The notes below the pieces were generated by a model. The model saw only the letters and a program-made list of their open reading frames with translations, searched no databases and was not told where the DNA came from. The translations under genes and the position numbers were made by a program. A DNA stretch of 64,000 nucleotides from Teichococcus coralli (lineage in GTDB: Bacteria > Pseudomonadota > Alphaproteobacteria > Acetobacterales > Acetobacteraceae): positions 1 through 64,000 of the forward strand of contig NZ_SNVJ01000019.1 in the NCBI RefSeq assembly GCF_009829925.1. The letters are read 5' to 3'. Positions 33,907 to 43,929 of the stretch are shown in pieces; position 1 is the first letter of the stretch; each line of letters begins with the position of its first letter.

Positions 33907-36321
33907 TCAGGCGCCCATGGCCCACCAGCCATGCCACCAATCCGGGAAGGCGGGCTCCCAGGCCGCGGTCCAGGCCCGGCCATCCAGCCCGGTGACGAAG
34001 GCGTCAAGCTTGTCCGTGCTGCGGGACACGGTGACCACGGGCGAGCGTGCCGCCGCCTGCCCGTTGTTGAGGCGCCACCAGCCATGCCATCCGTCGGCGA
34101 AGGCCGGCTCCCAGGCGGCCGTGTAGATGAAGCCGTCGGTGCCGACAACGAAGATGTCGAGCTTGTCGGTGCTCCGGGACACCGCGGTGACCGCGGCACC
34201 GGCCGCTCCCAGGCCGCCGTTGATATGCCACCAGCCATGCCATCCGTCGGCGAAGGCCGGCTCCCAGGCGGCGGAGAGGACGCGGCCGCGGACGTCGCAG
34301 GCGAAGATGTCGAGCTTGTCGCGGCTGCGCGACACCACGTGGATCGGTGCCTTCGCCGGAAAGGCCTCGCCGCCGATGCGCCACCACCCCAGCCAGCCGC
34401 TGTCCGGACGCCAGGCGGCCGTCCAGCCTCCGCCATCGGTCCCGGTCACGAAGATGTCGAGATGGTCCGGCGCGCGCGAGACGGTGGTCACCGGCGCGCC
34501 AGGGGCGCCCATGCCGCCGTTGATGTGCCACCAGCCGTGCCATCCGTCGGCGAAGGCCGGCTCCCAGGCGGCGGAGAGGACGCGGCCGCGGACGTCGCAG
34601 GCGAAGATGTCGAGCTTGTCGCGGCTGCGCGACACCACGTGGATCGGTGCCTTCGCCGGAAAGGCCTCGCCGCCGATGCGCCACCACCCCAGCCAGCCGC
34701 TGTCCGGACGCCAGGCGGCCGTCCAGCCTCCGCCATCGGTCCCGGTCACGAAGATGTCGAGATGGTCCGGCGCGCGCGAGACGGTGGTCACCGGCGCGCC
34801 AGGGGCGCCCATGCCGCCGTTGATGTGCCACCAGCCGTGCCATCCGTCGGCGAAGGCCGGCTCCCAGGCGGCGGAGAGGACGCGGCCGCGGACGTCGCAG
34901 GCGAAGATGTCGAGCTTGTCGCGGCTGCGCGACACCACATGGATCGGCGTGCTCGGCGGAAAGGTCTCGTTGCCGATGCGCCACCATCCCAGCCATCCGC
35001 TGTCCGGGCGCCAGGCGGCTGTCCAGACATGGTTGTCGGTTCCCACCACGAAGATGTCGAGATGGTCGGGCGCGCGCGAGACGGCCGTGACCGGGGCGCC
35101 GGGCGCCCCCATCCCTCCCAGGATGTGCCAGAAGCCCTGCCACCAGGTGGGCATGGCGGGCTCCCAGGCCGCGGACATCACCCGTCCCTTGTCGTCGCAG
35201 AAGAAGATGTCGAGCTTGTCCCTGCTGCGGGACACAGCATGGATGGCGGTTCCCTGGGGCGCGCGGGCGGTGGTGAGGCCCCAGCCGTAGTGCCGCCGCG
35301 TGTGCGCGCACATCTCCCACGAGTTGGCCTTCATGATGCAGGCGATGCCGCCGCCGGGAGCGCAGTTCTCGCAGTTGAGGTTGGCTTCCTTGAAGACGCC
35401 CCAGGCACCTCCGCAGTCGCATCCGCTGGACGCGTACTCGTCCGGAGCCCCGAAGATGTGGCCCGTCTCATGCGCGAAGACGCGGTCGATGTTGTCGACC
35501 CCCCAGCCGTCATTCGCGTAGTCCATGACGAGCCGCGGGCCGCCGATGGAAGCGTAGGCGAAATGGTCGAGGGGGTACTTCACGAAGAAGGCGCAGTACG
35601 CCCAGTCGGTGCGGTGGCCGTTTCGCAGGCCTTCCACGAAGTCGATGACGCCCTGCCAGGACTGGGCGTGCCCCAACCCAGCCATGGCCGGGTTGCGCCA
35701 GCGCTCCTCGTTGTTCGCGGCGGCGGCGTCGGCGGCGGTGGTGATATCGACCACCCTCGTGTCGTAGACCCAGGAAATGCCCGCTCCGCGGTTCTGCTCG
35801 GCCAGCCAGCCGAGCCCCGCCTGCGCCTCGGCGACAACACGGACCTGCTCCTCATTCGTGAAGCGCAGGGCGTCGGTCGGTCCGTTGACGATCACGATCC
35901 CAACGGCGATGGAGCCGGTCATGGCGGCGCTGGTTGGCCGTGGTGCCGGCGCCCCCGCCGCTGGCGGAGACCCTGCCCCTCCGGCGCCGGACGGCCCCGC
36001 CGGACCGGCGCCGCAGGCCTGCATGTCCCAGATCTGCCCGTTCCGCGGCCGCGCCGCCTTGGCGGCGGCGAAGTTGGGCGAGAGGCGGAGTTTGAACGCC
36101 TCGACGCCGAGCCGTTCAACGAGGGACAGGCCTGCCGTGGCGATCTGGGGGACCTGCCCTCCGGCGCCTGGTGTGGCGCGCATGATCTCGACCGTGCCGA
36201 AGCGATGCAGGGGAGGTCCCCCCGCCGGCGCGCCAGCCGCGCCAGCCGCGCGGGTCTGCGGCGCGAGGCCGGGAGAAGGACGTATCGAGATTGTTTCGTC
36301 GGCAGCGGACACATCGGCCAT
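33907..36321 (-). CDS. zinc metallopeptidase fused to a lectin-like beta-propeller of nine blades
   Basis: The protein has 804 residues from the ATG at 36321, which has CGGAG upstream; a TTG at 36360 is possible. Residues 1-140 are a low-complexity Ala/Pro/Gly region and then a strand-rich part. HETGHIFGAPDEY at 284-296 is a metzincin-like zinc site (HExxHxxGxxDE), followed by a Cys-rich loop and IMKANSWEMC, a possible Met-turn. From about 340 to the end there are nine blades of about 50 residues with the core SRSRDKLDIF and a W-rich tail (AAWEPAFADGWHGWW), like PLL/fucose-lectin propellers. No signal peptide is visible. Function as a secreted or cytosolic glycan-guided protease is unknown. 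Confidence 0.85.
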   Translation of the reverse strand: MADVSAADETISIRPSPGLAPQTRAAGAAGAPAGGPPLHRFGTVEIMRATPGAGGQVPQIATAGLSLVERLGVEAFKLRLSPNFAAAKAARPRNGQIWDMQACGAGPAGPSGAGGAGSPPAAGAPAPRPTSAAMTGSIAVGIVIVNGPTDALRFTNEEQVRVVAEAQAGLGWLAEQNRGAGISWVYDTRVVDITTAADAAAANNEERWRNPAMAGLGHAQSWQGVIDFVEGLRNGHRTDWAYCAFFVKYPLDHFAYASIGGPRLVMDYANDGWGVDNIDRVFAHETGHIFGAPDEYASSGCDCGGAWGVFKEANLNCENCAPGGGIACIMKANSWEMCAHTRRHYGWGLTTARAPQGTAIHAVSRSRDKLDIFFCDDKGRVMSAAWEPAMPTWWQGFWHILGGMGAPGAPVTAVSRAPDHLDIFVVGTDNHVWTAAWRPDSGWLGWWRIGNETFPPSTPIHVVSRSRDKLDIFACDVRGRVLSAAWEPAFADGWHGWWHINGGMGAPGAPVTTVSRAPDHLDIFVTGTDGGGWTAAWRPDSGWLGWWRIGGEAFPAKAPIHVVSRSRDKLDIFACDVRGRVLSAAWEPAFADGWHGWWHINGGMGAPGAPVTTVSRAPDHLDIFVTGTDGGGWTAAWRPDSGWLGWWRIGGEAFPAKAPIHVVSRSRDKLDIFACDVRGRVLSAAWEPAFADGWHGWWHINGGLGAAGAAVTAVSRSTDKLDIFVVGTDGFIYTAAWEPAFADGWHGWWRLNNGQAAARSPVVTVSRSTDKLDAFVTGLDGRAWTAAWEPAFPDWWHGWWAMGA
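34237..34938. repeat. 300-bp tandem duplication inside propeller coding region
   Basis: The sequence of about 34237-34638 matches 34537-34938 base for base by eye, at a period of exactly 300 bp (100 residues, two propeller blades). The next copies, before 34237 and after 34938, have diverged. Identity at DNA level, synonymous sites included, points to a recent duplication adding two blades. Confidence 0.88.
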
Positions 36322-36719
36322 GGTGAGCAACTCCGCATGGGGAGAGGCGGGCGAGGACAAGGCACCTCCGGCCCTCAGGGACTTCCAGGCAGGGTGTTCC
36401 CCGCAGGGCCTCGCGGACGGCCGGCAGAGGCCCTGCGGTGACCGGCGGCATCACCCGCGCGGCCCGCGCACGGGAATGCCGATCACGATCCGGAACTGGT
36501 TTGCCTGAACTGTCCCTGGGCGCCGTTGGGCCTTCCACGAGACCGCAACCCTAGCCCTAATCATTCCGGAACTGAAATTACTTTGTGCGGCGGCTGGAAG
36601 GCCGTCCGCCGGAGAGGCCAGCGACGCGGCAACCGGCCATTGGGCACCCAGGCCTGGGGTCCGCCTGCCTCAAGCCCATGGCGCATGGCCGCTACCTGAT
36701 CGGGTCCGCCAGCCGGCCG
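36322..36719. other. intergenic region, no recognised gene
   Basis: About 400 bases hold no recognisable gene. The part at 36500-36600 is less GC-rich (CCTAATCATTCCGGAACTGAAATTACTTTG) and could contain the promoter of the metallopeptidase gene, which reads leftward from 36321. Confidence 0.5.
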
Positions 36720-37850
36720 TTACTTCAGCCCCCGCGCGATGACGAGGCGTTGAACGTCGCTGGTGCCCTCGTAGATCTGGCAGACGCGCACGTCGCGATA
36801 CAGGCGCTCGACCGGGAAGTCCGCCAGATAGCCGTAGCCGCCATGGACCTGGATGGCGGCGGAGCACACCAGCTCCGCCGCTTCGGAGGCGAAGAGCTTC
36901 GCCATGGAAGCCTCGGTGAGGCAGGGCAGGCCGGCCTGCCGGAGGGCGGCGGCGTGGAGCACCATCTGCCGCGCCGCCTCGATGCGGGTGGCCATGTCGG
37001 CGAGGCGGAAGGCGACCGCCTGATGCTGCAGGATGGGCTTGCCGAAGGTGACGCGCTCCCGGGCATAGGCGTGGGCCGCCTCGAAGGCCGCGCGCGCCAT
37101 CCCCACGCATTGCGCGGCGATGCCGATGCGGCCGCCCTCGAGGTTGGACAAGGCGATCTTCAGCCCCTCGCCCTCCGCTCCAAGGCGCAGCTCCACCGGA
37201 ATGCGCATGTCGTTGAAGGCGAGCTGGCAGGTGTCCGAGGAGTGCTGGCCAAGCTTCTCCTCGACACGGACCACTTCGTAGCCCGGCGTGTCGGTCGGCA
37301 CGATGAAGGCGGAGATGCCCTTCTTGCCGGCATCCGGGTCGGTGACCGCGAACACGATCGCCAGGTTGGCGTTCTTGCCTGACGTGATGAACTGCTTGGC
37401 ACCGGAAAGGACGTAATGGTCGCCGTCGCGGCGTGCGCGGGTCCGGAGGTTCGCCGCGTCCGAGCCCGCCTGCGGCTCGGTGAGGGCGAAGGCGCCGAGC
37501 AACGCGCCCGAGGCGAGCTTCGGCAGGAAGCGTTGCCGCTGTTCCTCGGTGCCGAACGTCATGATGGGCGTGCAGACCAGGGAGCAGTGCACGCTCACGA
37601 TGGTGGAGCAGGCTCCGTCGGCCGCCGCGATCTCCTCCAGCGCGAGGGCGTAGGCGACAAGGTCGGCCTCGGAACCGCCATGGCGTTCCGGCACCAGCAT
37701 GCCGAGAAAGCCGAGCGCGCCCATTTCCGCGAGTTCCTGACCGGGAAAACGGTGCTCCCGGTCGCGGGCGGCAGCGCCGGGCGAGAGGCGACCCTGCGCA
37801 AAGGCGCGCACGGCCTCGCGGATCTCGGCCTGCGCTTCGGTAAGGATCAT
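36720..37850 (-). CDS. acyl-CoA dehydrogenase
   Basis: The protein has 376 residues. [20 protein letters not shown] and [16 protein letters not shown] are the flavin signatures. The end ([37 protein letters not shown]) carries the C-terminal signature. The catalytic Glu sits in the usual position in YEGT. It performs the first oxidation of beta-oxidation for a short-chain CoA ester. Upstream on the strand is a thiolase gene with 109 bases between them. Confidence 0.94.
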   Translation of the reverse strand: MILTEAQAEIREAVRAFAQGRLSPGAAARDREHRFPGQELAEMGALGFLGMLVPERHGGSEADLVAYALALEEIAAADGACSTIVSVHCSLVCTPIMTFGTEEQRQRFLPKLASGALLGAFALTEPQAGSDAANLRTRARRDGDHYVLSGAKQFITSGKNANLAIVFAVTDPDAGKKGISAFIVPTDTPGYEVVRVEEKLGQHSSDTCQLAFNDMRIPVELRLGAEGEGLKIALSNLEGGRIGIAAQCVGMARAAFEAAHAYARERVTFGKPILQHQAVAFRLADMATRIEAARQMVLHAAALRQAGLPCLTEASMAKLFASEAAELVCSAAIQVHGGYGYLADFPVERLYRDVRVCQIYEGTSDVQRLVIARGLK

Positions 37851-37959
37851 GGGCGGTTTCCTCCAGGGGCGTGGTTGTTGTTGGCTGCGCCGCTCGCAGG
37901 GGTGCGGGCATGCGATGTGAGGCCCCTGCACCTGCTATGGCGAAAGGGTGGGCCGCGCC

Positions 37960-39150
37960 TCACCCGAGCCGTTCAAGCGCAACCGCCGTCGCCTCGCCGC
38001 CGCCGATGCACAGCGAGGCCATGCCACGTCTGAGGCCATGCGTCTGCAGCGCGGCGAGCAGCGTCACCATCACCCGCGCGCCGGAGGCGCCGATGGGATG
38101 GCCGAGCGCGCAGGCGCCACCATGCACGTTCACCTTCTCCTCCGGCAGGCCGAGATCCCGCATGGCCACCATGGGCACCACGGCGAAGGCCTCGTTGATC
38201 TCGAACAGGTCCACGTCCTTGAGCTGCCATCCGGTGCGCGCGGCCAGCTTCTGCAAGGCGCCCACCGGCGCGGTGGTGAAGCGATCCGGCGCCTGGCAGT
38301 GGGTGGAGTGGCCGATGATGGCGGCCAGGGGGGCGAGGCCGCGCTTCTCCGCCTCGGACCGGCGCATGAGGACCAGGGCCGCCGCACCATCGGAGATGGA
38401 GGAGGAATTGGCCGCCGTCACCGTGCCGCCTTCGCGAAAGGCGGGCTTCAGCGTCGGAATCTTCTCGGGCCTGGCCTTGGGGGGCTGCTCGTCGGTGGTC
38501 ACCACCTTTTCCACCCGGCCCGCCATGACCGTGACGGGGGTGATCTCCGCCTGGAACGAGCCGTCGGCGATGGCCTTCTGCGCCCTGGCGAGGGAGGAAA
38601 GGGCGAAGGCATCCTGTGCTTCGCGAGTGAACTGGTAGGCCGCCGCGCAATCCTCCGCGAAGCTGCCCATGAGGCGGCCCTTCTCGTAGGCATCCTCCAG
38701 CCCGTCCAGGAACATGTGGTCCGTCACCCTGCCATGGCCCATGCGGTAGCCGGCGCGGGCGCGGTCCAGGAGGTAGGGAGCGTTGGTCATGCTCTCCATG
38801 CCGCCGGCCACGGCCAGTTGCGCCGAGCCGGCCAGGATGAGGTCGTGGGCGAGCATGGCGGCCTTCATGCCGGAGCCGCACATCTTGTTCACCGTCGTGG
38901 CGCCGGCGGAGGGCGGCAGGCCCGCGCGAAGGGCCGCCTGGCGCGCCGGGGCCTGCCCCTGGCCGGCGGACAGCACGCAGCCGAACACCACCTCCTCCAC
39001 CTGGTCGGGGGCGACCCTCGCCCGCGCGAGGGCGGCGCCGATGGCGGCCGCGCCCAGGGCGGCGGCGCTGACATCCCGGAAATCGCCCTGGAACCCGCCC
39101 ATGGGCGTGCGGGCCATGCCCATGATGACAACAGGATCGGAGGTGGTCAT
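37960..39150 (-). CDS. acetyl-CoA C-acetyltransferase (thiolase)
   Basis: The protein has 396 residues. NKMCGSGMKA carries the nucleophilic Cys, GGACALGHPIGASGARVM the His, and SLCIGGGEATAV the second Cys (C-x-G). It cleaves beta-ketoacyl-CoA or condenses acetyl-CoA. The start MTTSDPVVIMG is preferred over upstream ATGs because the AGGGAGGACC ribosome site precedes it. It is paired with the acyl-CoA dehydrogenase gene as a small beta-oxidation unit. Confidence 0.94.
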   Translation of the reverse strand: MTTSDPVVIMGMARTPMGGFQGDFRDVSAAALGAAAIGAALARARVAPDQVEEVVFGCVLSAGQGQAPARQAALRAGLPPSAGATTVNKMCGSGMKAAMLAHDLILAGSAQLAVAGGMESMTNAPYLLDRARAGYRMGHGRVTDHMFLDGLEDAYEKGRLMGSFAEDCAAAYQFTREAQDAFALSSLARAQKAIADGSFQAEITPVTVMAGRVEKVVTTDEQPPKARPEKIPTLKPAFREGGTVTAANSSSISDGAAALVLMRRSEAEKRGLAPLAAIIGHSTHCQAPDRFTTAPVGALQKLAARTGWQLKDVDLFEINEAFAVVPMVAMRDLGLPEEKVNVHGGACALGHPIGASGARVMVTLLAALQTHGLRRGMASLCIGGGEATAVALERLG

Positions 39151-39830
39151 GCGGTCCTCCCTTGTGGAATGCCGGGGCCGGGGGTGCATCCGGCGTCCCA
39201 GCGGCTCAATGGCCGGCGGCTTGGCGGAGGGTCGGGCGTCTTGCCCGGCAGCCGCACGGCGCCCGGCGCTGGCACGGAGGTTGTCACGCCCTCAGCCCTG
39301 ACGCGAGTGTCGAGAGAGCCGCGCCGCCGCGGCAGGCCGCCCTCGCCGGCGAGAACAGGGCATCCCCCCTGCCTCGGCCCCTCCGGCAGGCATGGCCCTG
39401 GGTGATGGCGCGCAACCGGGGGGGGGGGGTGAACTTCGCGGAAGCCTTGGTTGGCGCTCGCCGGGGTTGGCGCTCGCCGGGGCGCTGCGGATGGAGCGAG
39501 GCCGGAGAGCCGCGCCCCGATCGGCCGGGGCAGCGCACAAGGCAGCCCGGCGGCATGGCGACCGCGCTGCGGCCGGCCAGCCGGTGGATGAAGGTCAGGA
39601 TCGGTTCGACACGGTGATGCGGGGCGGCGTCAGGATGCCCATGCGGCCGCAGGCCCGCCCGAGAAGCTGCCGCGCGGGCGTGCCGTTCGGCTGCGTGGTC
39701 CGGTGCCTGTGTGCGAGCCTGATCAGCGGCGGGCCGCGCGCGTGTTGCACCGGATGGCCGGCACGCCGCGATGCAGGGCCGCTCCTCGTCCAGCGGGGCG
39801 GACCCAGACGGGTCGCGCTGCCTGTGGCCT
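39151..39830. other. intergenic region with poly-G and tandem repeat, no recognised gene
   Basis: No gene is recognised in 680 bases. At 39418-39429 there is an uninterrupted run of 12 G. At 39451-39482 a 16-bp unit, TTGGCGCTCGCCGGGG, is present twice in tandem. Several short frames exist but none has a ribosome site with a conserved product. Confidence 0.55.
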
Positions 39831-40160
39831 TCAGGCCGCCGACGCGCGCAGCGGCTCGGCGACGGTCGGCCTCCCGCCGCAGCGCGAGCAACGCAGCCGC
39901 TCGATCACCTGGCGGATCGGCGTGACGCTGGGCACCCGGTGCCGGACGGCCAGCTTGCCGATCTGCGGCTTTGTGCTGTGCCCGCAGCCGCACACTACGC
40001 GCAGCCGCAGCCCGGCGAGCATGAAGACCGGGTCCAGGGGCTCCTGCGGGCTTCCGCCGCCCGCCATGCCCTCCACCACGCGGCGCAAGTGGCCGGATGC
40101 GCCGGCCGTCGGCACGCAACGGGGGCCGGGAGGAGGCAAAAGCGGGGGTCTTTGCGCCAT
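39831..40160 (-). CDS. hypothetical zinc-ribbon protein
   Basis: The protein has 109 residues. It contains VCGCGHS and LRCSRCGGR, four Cys in the two-pair pattern of a zinc ribbon, separated by a helix (TPIRQVIER). The N-terminal third is Pro-rich and probably disordered. ATG follows GGAGATCCTG. It resembles uncharacterised small zinc-ribbon proteins common in Acetobacteraceae. The function is unknown. Confidence 0.65.
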   Translation of the reverse strand: MAQRPPLLPPPGPRCVPTAGASGHLRRVVEGMAGGGSPQEPLDPVFMLAGLRLRVVCGCGHSTKPQIGKLAVRHRVPSVTPIRQVIERLRCSRCGGRPTVAEPLRASAA

Positions 40161-40333
40161 CAGGATCTCCAATGGCAGAGAGGTAGGAAAAGAACATAAA
40201 AAGAACAAGCGTGGCTGTTACGGCAGCCTCCTCGCCGCCCCGCCCTGGCGGGCGCCGCAGCGGGGGCACCGCATGTTGTCAGGTATCGCTTGCTGGCGTT
40301 CCGGTGTACCAGGAGGCATGCGCCGGCAGTACC

Positions 40334-42121
40334 ATGTCCGTTGACACCACCCTGAACCGCAGAACCTTTCTTGCCCTTCTAGGCCTCGCAGCCGCAGCGC
40401 CCCGCAGGTCCGAAGCGCTGGAACTGGCCGATGCCAGCCGGCTGATCACCGACAACCGTGAAGACGGGGTGCGCCTGCTCAGCGCGGAGGGCGAGTTCAT
40501 CGGCGCGCGCGGGGCGTATTATGGCCCGCCGGTGCCGTTCAGCCAGTTGCCCAAGCATCTGGTCGACGCGCTGGTCGCCAGCGAGGACCGCCGGTTCTAC
40601 GAGCACTGGGGGCTGGACCCCCGCGCCATGGCGCGCGCCGTCTGGTCGACGCTCACCGGGCGCACCCAGGGCGGCAGCACGCTCACCCAGCAGACCATCA
40701 AGGAGATCTACCTCAAGGAGCACAGCCCGATCGTGCGCAAGCTGCTGGAGGAGCCTGTGCTCGCGCCGATCCTGGAGTTGAACCTGAGCAAGGAAGACAT
40801 CCTGTTCGTGTACCTGAACAGGGTCTTCTTCGGCGGCAACGCCTATGGCATCGAGGCGGCGGCACGCGTCTACTTCAACAAGTACGCGCGCAGCCTCAGC
40901 ATCCTGGAATCGGCCATGATGGTGGGGCTGCTGCCCGCGCCCAACCGGTACAACCCGCATCGCGACTTCGAAACCTCGCGCGACCGCGGCTTCCGCGTCA
41001 TCGAGCAGATGGTGGAGGCCGGCATGCTCTCGCGGCGCGCGGCGGACCGCGCCAAGCGGCAGGAGGTCGCCATCGCCCCTTCCCGCGCGGCCTGGGGCGG
41101 GGTCTATCCGCGCGGCACGCAGCTCGGCTGGTTCGCCCGCTGGGCCGAGAAGGAAGCCAACGCCAACGCTCCCGTCGCCGCGCGGGAGGGGACGCGAACC
41201 ATCACGACCACCCTGGACCTGCGGATCCAGGCCGCCGCCGAGAAGCACCTGCAGCAGGCGCTGCGCCAGCATGCCCGCGACAGGCAGATCGAGGAGGGCG
41301 CCGTGGTCGTCATGCGGTATGACGGGGCGGTGGTCGCGCTGGTGGGCGGGCGTGACTACAGGCAGAAGGAATGGGACCATGCCACGCAGGCCAGGCGGCA
41401 GCCGGGCTCGGTGGCCAAGCTGTTCGTCTACCTGGCGGCGCTTGAGGAAGGCAGCACGCCCGAGACCCGCGTCAGCGATGCCGCGCTGACGCTGGGCGGG
41501 CGCCCGGTCAGGAACTTCGACGACCGGTATCTCGGCGAGATCCCGCTCTCCACCGCCCTGGAAAGGTCTTCCAACACGGCGGCGGTCCGGCTGGCGATGC
41601 AGAACACCGCCGAGGTCAGGAAACTGATCATGGCAATGAACATCGACGACGATCCGCAGGGCGAGGCCGGCGACCTGGCACTGGGCACCTACGAGGCCCG
41701 GCTGGTTGACCTCACGGCGGCCTTCGCCAGCGTCGCCAACCGCGGCAGGATGGTGGTTCCCTACGCGGTGCAGAAGGTTCAGGATTCGACGGGCACCGAA
41801 ACGCTGACGCGCGTCAGGCCGGCAAGCTCGGAGATCAGGCAGGTCATCGCGCCGCAGCATGCCGAAACGATGCGGGCCATGCTGTCGGGCGTGATCGAGC
41901 ATGGAACCGGAAAGGCCGCCGATCCGGGCTTCTGGGCCGCGGGCAAGACGGGAACGACCACGGCCAGCCGCGACGCCTGGTTCATCGGCTTCACCGACAC
42001 CTACGTCGCCGGGGTCTGGCTCGGCAACGGCGACAACGAGCCGATGCGGGGCGTATCGGGCGGCGGACTGCCGGCGCAGATCTGGCGCGCCGTGATGATG
42101 GACGCCGCCCGGCACGCGTGA
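40334..42121 (+). CDS. class A penicillin-binding protein (transglycosylase/transpeptidase) with a Tat-like leader
   Basis: The protein has 595 residues. The glycosyltransferase-51 domain (about 60-230) shows [14 protein letters not shown] and [20 protein letters not shown]. The transpeptidase domain (about 300-580) has the SxxK box in PGSVAKL, SSN in ERSSNTAAV and KTGT in [10 protein letters not shown]. The N terminus is [19 protein letters not shown], a twin-arginine signal motif with a short hydrophobic core, rather than the usual long transmembrane anchor. It polymerises and cross-links peptidoglycan. As a non-typical member it may be a specialised or accessory enzyme. Confidence 0.9.
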   Translation: MSVDTTLNRRTFLALLGLAAAAPRRSEALELADASRLITDNREDGVRLLSAEGEFIGARGAYYGPPVPFSQLPKHLVDALVASEDRRFYEHWGLDPRAMARAVWSTLTGRTQGGSTLTQQTIKEIYLKEHSPIVRKLLEEPVLAPILELNLSKEDILFVYLNRVFFGGNAYGIEAAARVYFNKYARSLSILESAMMVGLLPAPNRYNPHRDFETSRDRGFRVIEQMVEAGMLSRRAADRAKRQEVAIAPSRAAWGGVYPRGTQLGWFARWAEKEANANAPVAAREGTRTITTTLDLRIQAAAEKHLQQALRQHARDRQIEEGAVVVMRYDGAVVALVGGRDYRQKEWDHATQARRQPGSVAKLFVYLAALEEGSTPETRVSDAALTLGGRPVRNFDDRYLGEIPLSTALERSSNTAAVRLAMQNTAEVRKLIMAMNIDDDPQGEAGDLALGTYEARLVDLTAAFASVANRGRMVVPYAVQKVQDSTGTETLTRVRPASSEIRQVIAPQHAETMRAMLSGVIEHGTGKAADPGFWAAGKTGTTTASRDAWFIGFTDTYVAGVWLGNGDNEPMRGVSGGGLPAQIWRAVMMDAARHA

Positions 42122-42330
42122 GCGCGCACCCTCCCGCGCCTCGCGCACGCGGGCAGGGCAGCTCCAGGTGGGCGGGCGGCACCTTGCCACGCGGCGCGCG
42201 AGGGCCAATCTCGGAAGGGCTGCGCGGCCGTTCCGTGGCCGGCGCGGCGTTCTTCATCCGGCATTGCGGCCTGTCGCGGCGCGGCATCACCCGGTGCCGC
42301 GTTCAGTGCCGCATCCATCCGGAAACGACC

Positions 42331-43809
42331 ATGCCGCTGCGCTTGCCCTTCCACAATACCTACGCGGCTCTGCCGGAACGCTTCTACGCGCGGGTTGCGC
42401 CGACGCCGGTGGCCGCGCCCGCCCTCCTGCGGGTGAACGCCGCCCTTGGGGAAATCCTTGGCCTGGATCCGGAAGACCTTGCCAGCCCCGAGGGCGTGGC
42501 GGTTCTGGCCGGCAACCGCGTGCCGGACGGCTCCGCGCCCCTCGCCATGGCCTATGCCGGGCACCAGTTCGGCCAGTTCGTGCCGCAGCTCGGCGACGGG
42601 CGCGCCATCCTGCTCGGCGAGGTGGTGGGGCGGGACGGCCTGCGGCGGGACCTCCAGCTCAAGGGCTCCGGGCCGACCCCCTTCTCCCGCCGGGGTGACG
42701 GGCGCGCGGCGCTGGGCCCGGTGCTGCGGGAATACCTGGTCAGCGAAGCCATGGCGGCGCTCGGCGTGCCGACGACGCGCAGCCTGGCCGCGGTGGCCAC
42801 CGGCGAGGCGGTCCGTCGCGAAACGGCGTTGCCCGGCGCCGTGCTGACGCGCGTGGCCGCCAGCCATCTGCGGGTCGGCACCTTCCAGTACTTCGCCGCC
42901 CGCGGCGATGTGGAAGGCGTGCGCCTGCTGGCCGACCACGCGATCGCCCGGCACGACCCGGAGGCCGCCGGAGCGGAGCAGCCCTACCGCGCCTTCCTTG
43001 AGGCCGTGGTGGAGCGGCAGGCGGAACTCGTCGCCCGCTGGCTGCTCGTCGGCTTCATCCACGGCGTCATGAACACCGACAACACCGCGATCTCCGGCGA
43101 GACGATCGACTACGGCCCCTGCGCCTTCATGGACGCCTACGACCCCGCCACGGTGTTCAGCTCGATCGACTACATGGGCCGCTACGCCTACGGCAACCAG
43201 CCGCGCGTCGCGCAGTGGAACCTCGCCCGGCTGGCCGAGGCGCTGCTGCCGCTGCTGGATGAGGATGGCGAAGCGACGGTGGCCATGGCGCAGGAGACGC
43301 TGGCAGGCTTCGGCCCGCGCTTCGAGGCGGCCTATCTGGGCGGGCTGCGGCGCAAGCTCGGCCTTGCGACGGAGCGGGAAGGGGACGCCGCGCTGGTCCA
43401 GGACCTGCTGCGGCGGATGGCGGAGAACGGCGCAGACTTCACCCTGACCTTCCGGGGCCTTTGCGACGCGGCCCTGGGGCCGGAAGGCGATGCGGCGCCA
43501 CGGGCGCTCTTCGCCGAGCCGGGCGCCTATGATGGCTGGGCGCTTTCCTGGCGGCAGCGCCTGGCGGCGGAGCCCGTGGCGCCGCAGCACCGCCGCGCCG
43601 CCATGCAGGCGGTCAACCCCCGCTTCATCCCGCGCAACCACCGGGTCGAGGCGGCCCTGAAGGCCGCCATCGAGGAGCAGGATCTCGGCCCCTTCGAGAC
43701 GCTGCTGGACGTCCTTTCGCGACCCTACGAGGACCGGCCCGGGCTGGAAGGCTTCGCCCTGCCGCCTGCTCCCGAAGAGCGCGTGCGGCAGACCTTCTGC
43801 GGCACCTGA
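42331..43809 (+). CDS. selO: protein adenylyltransferase SelO
   Basis: The protein has 492 residues, normal for bacterial Sel[21 protein letters not shown] and [20 protein letters not shown] are diagnostic of this pseudokinase-fold AMP transferase. [20 protein letters not shown] with YGPCAFMD carries the metal-binding loop. The C-terminal cysteine (TFCGT) occupies the place of the selenocysteine of the eukaryotic enzyme. It AMPylates proteins in redox defence. It is followed by a dispersed repeat, not an operon. Confidence 0.93.
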   Translation: MPLRLPFHNTYAALPERFYARVAPTPVAAPALLRVNAALGEILGLDPEDLASPEGVAVLAGNRVPDGSAPLAMAYAGHQFGQFVPQLGDGRAILLGEVVGRDGLRRDLQLKGSGPTPFSRRGDGRAALGPVLREYLVSEAMAALGVPTTRSLAAVATGEAVRRETALPGAVLTRVAASHLRVGTFQYFAARGDVEGVRLLADHAIARHDPEAAGAEQPYRAFLEAVVERQAELVARWLLVGFIHGVMNTDNTAISGETIDYGPCAFMDAYDPATVFSSIDYMGRYAYGNQPRVAQWNLARLAEALLPLLDEDGEATVAMAQETLAGFGPRFEAAYLGGLRRKLGLATEREGDAALVQDLLRRMAENGADFTLTFRGLCDAALGPEGDAAPRALFAEPGAYDGWALSWRQRLAAEPVAPQHRRAAMQAVNPRFIPRNHRVEAALKAAIEEQDLGPFETLLDVLSRPYEDRPGLEGFALPPAPEERVRQTFCGT

Positions 43810-43828
43810 AGGCGGTGCGCCTCGGCGC

Positions 43829-43925
43829 GAGCGGATCCCGGCCAGGCGGAAGCACCTGAGCGAGTGAAGATGCTCGCCAGGACCGGGAGCTGACGCGCTT
43901 CGAACGAGCCTGGGCGAGCGGAAGC
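43829..43925. repeat. dispersed repeat, degenerate copy
   Basis: This stretch aligns with 63793-63897 over about 100 bases, with common words such as GTGAAGATGCTCG, GAGCC-GGGCGA-CGGAA and AGC-GATCC-G. It lies between convergent selO and FAD oxidase genes. It is more divergent than the other copy; the inverted repeat of that copy is mostly lost here. Confidence 0.6.
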
Positions 43926-43929
43926 CGCC

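Noticed and set aside
34237..34938. Possible CRISPR or variable-number array
   Set aside because: The unit is 300 bp, codes in frame for protein blades, and has no spacers.
33703..36441. Very long plus-strand open frame (over 900 codons) opposite the metallopeptidase gene
   Set aside because: It is the antisense shadow of a repeat-rich, high-GC gene. It has no ribosome site or family motif, and its repeats mirror those of the real protein.
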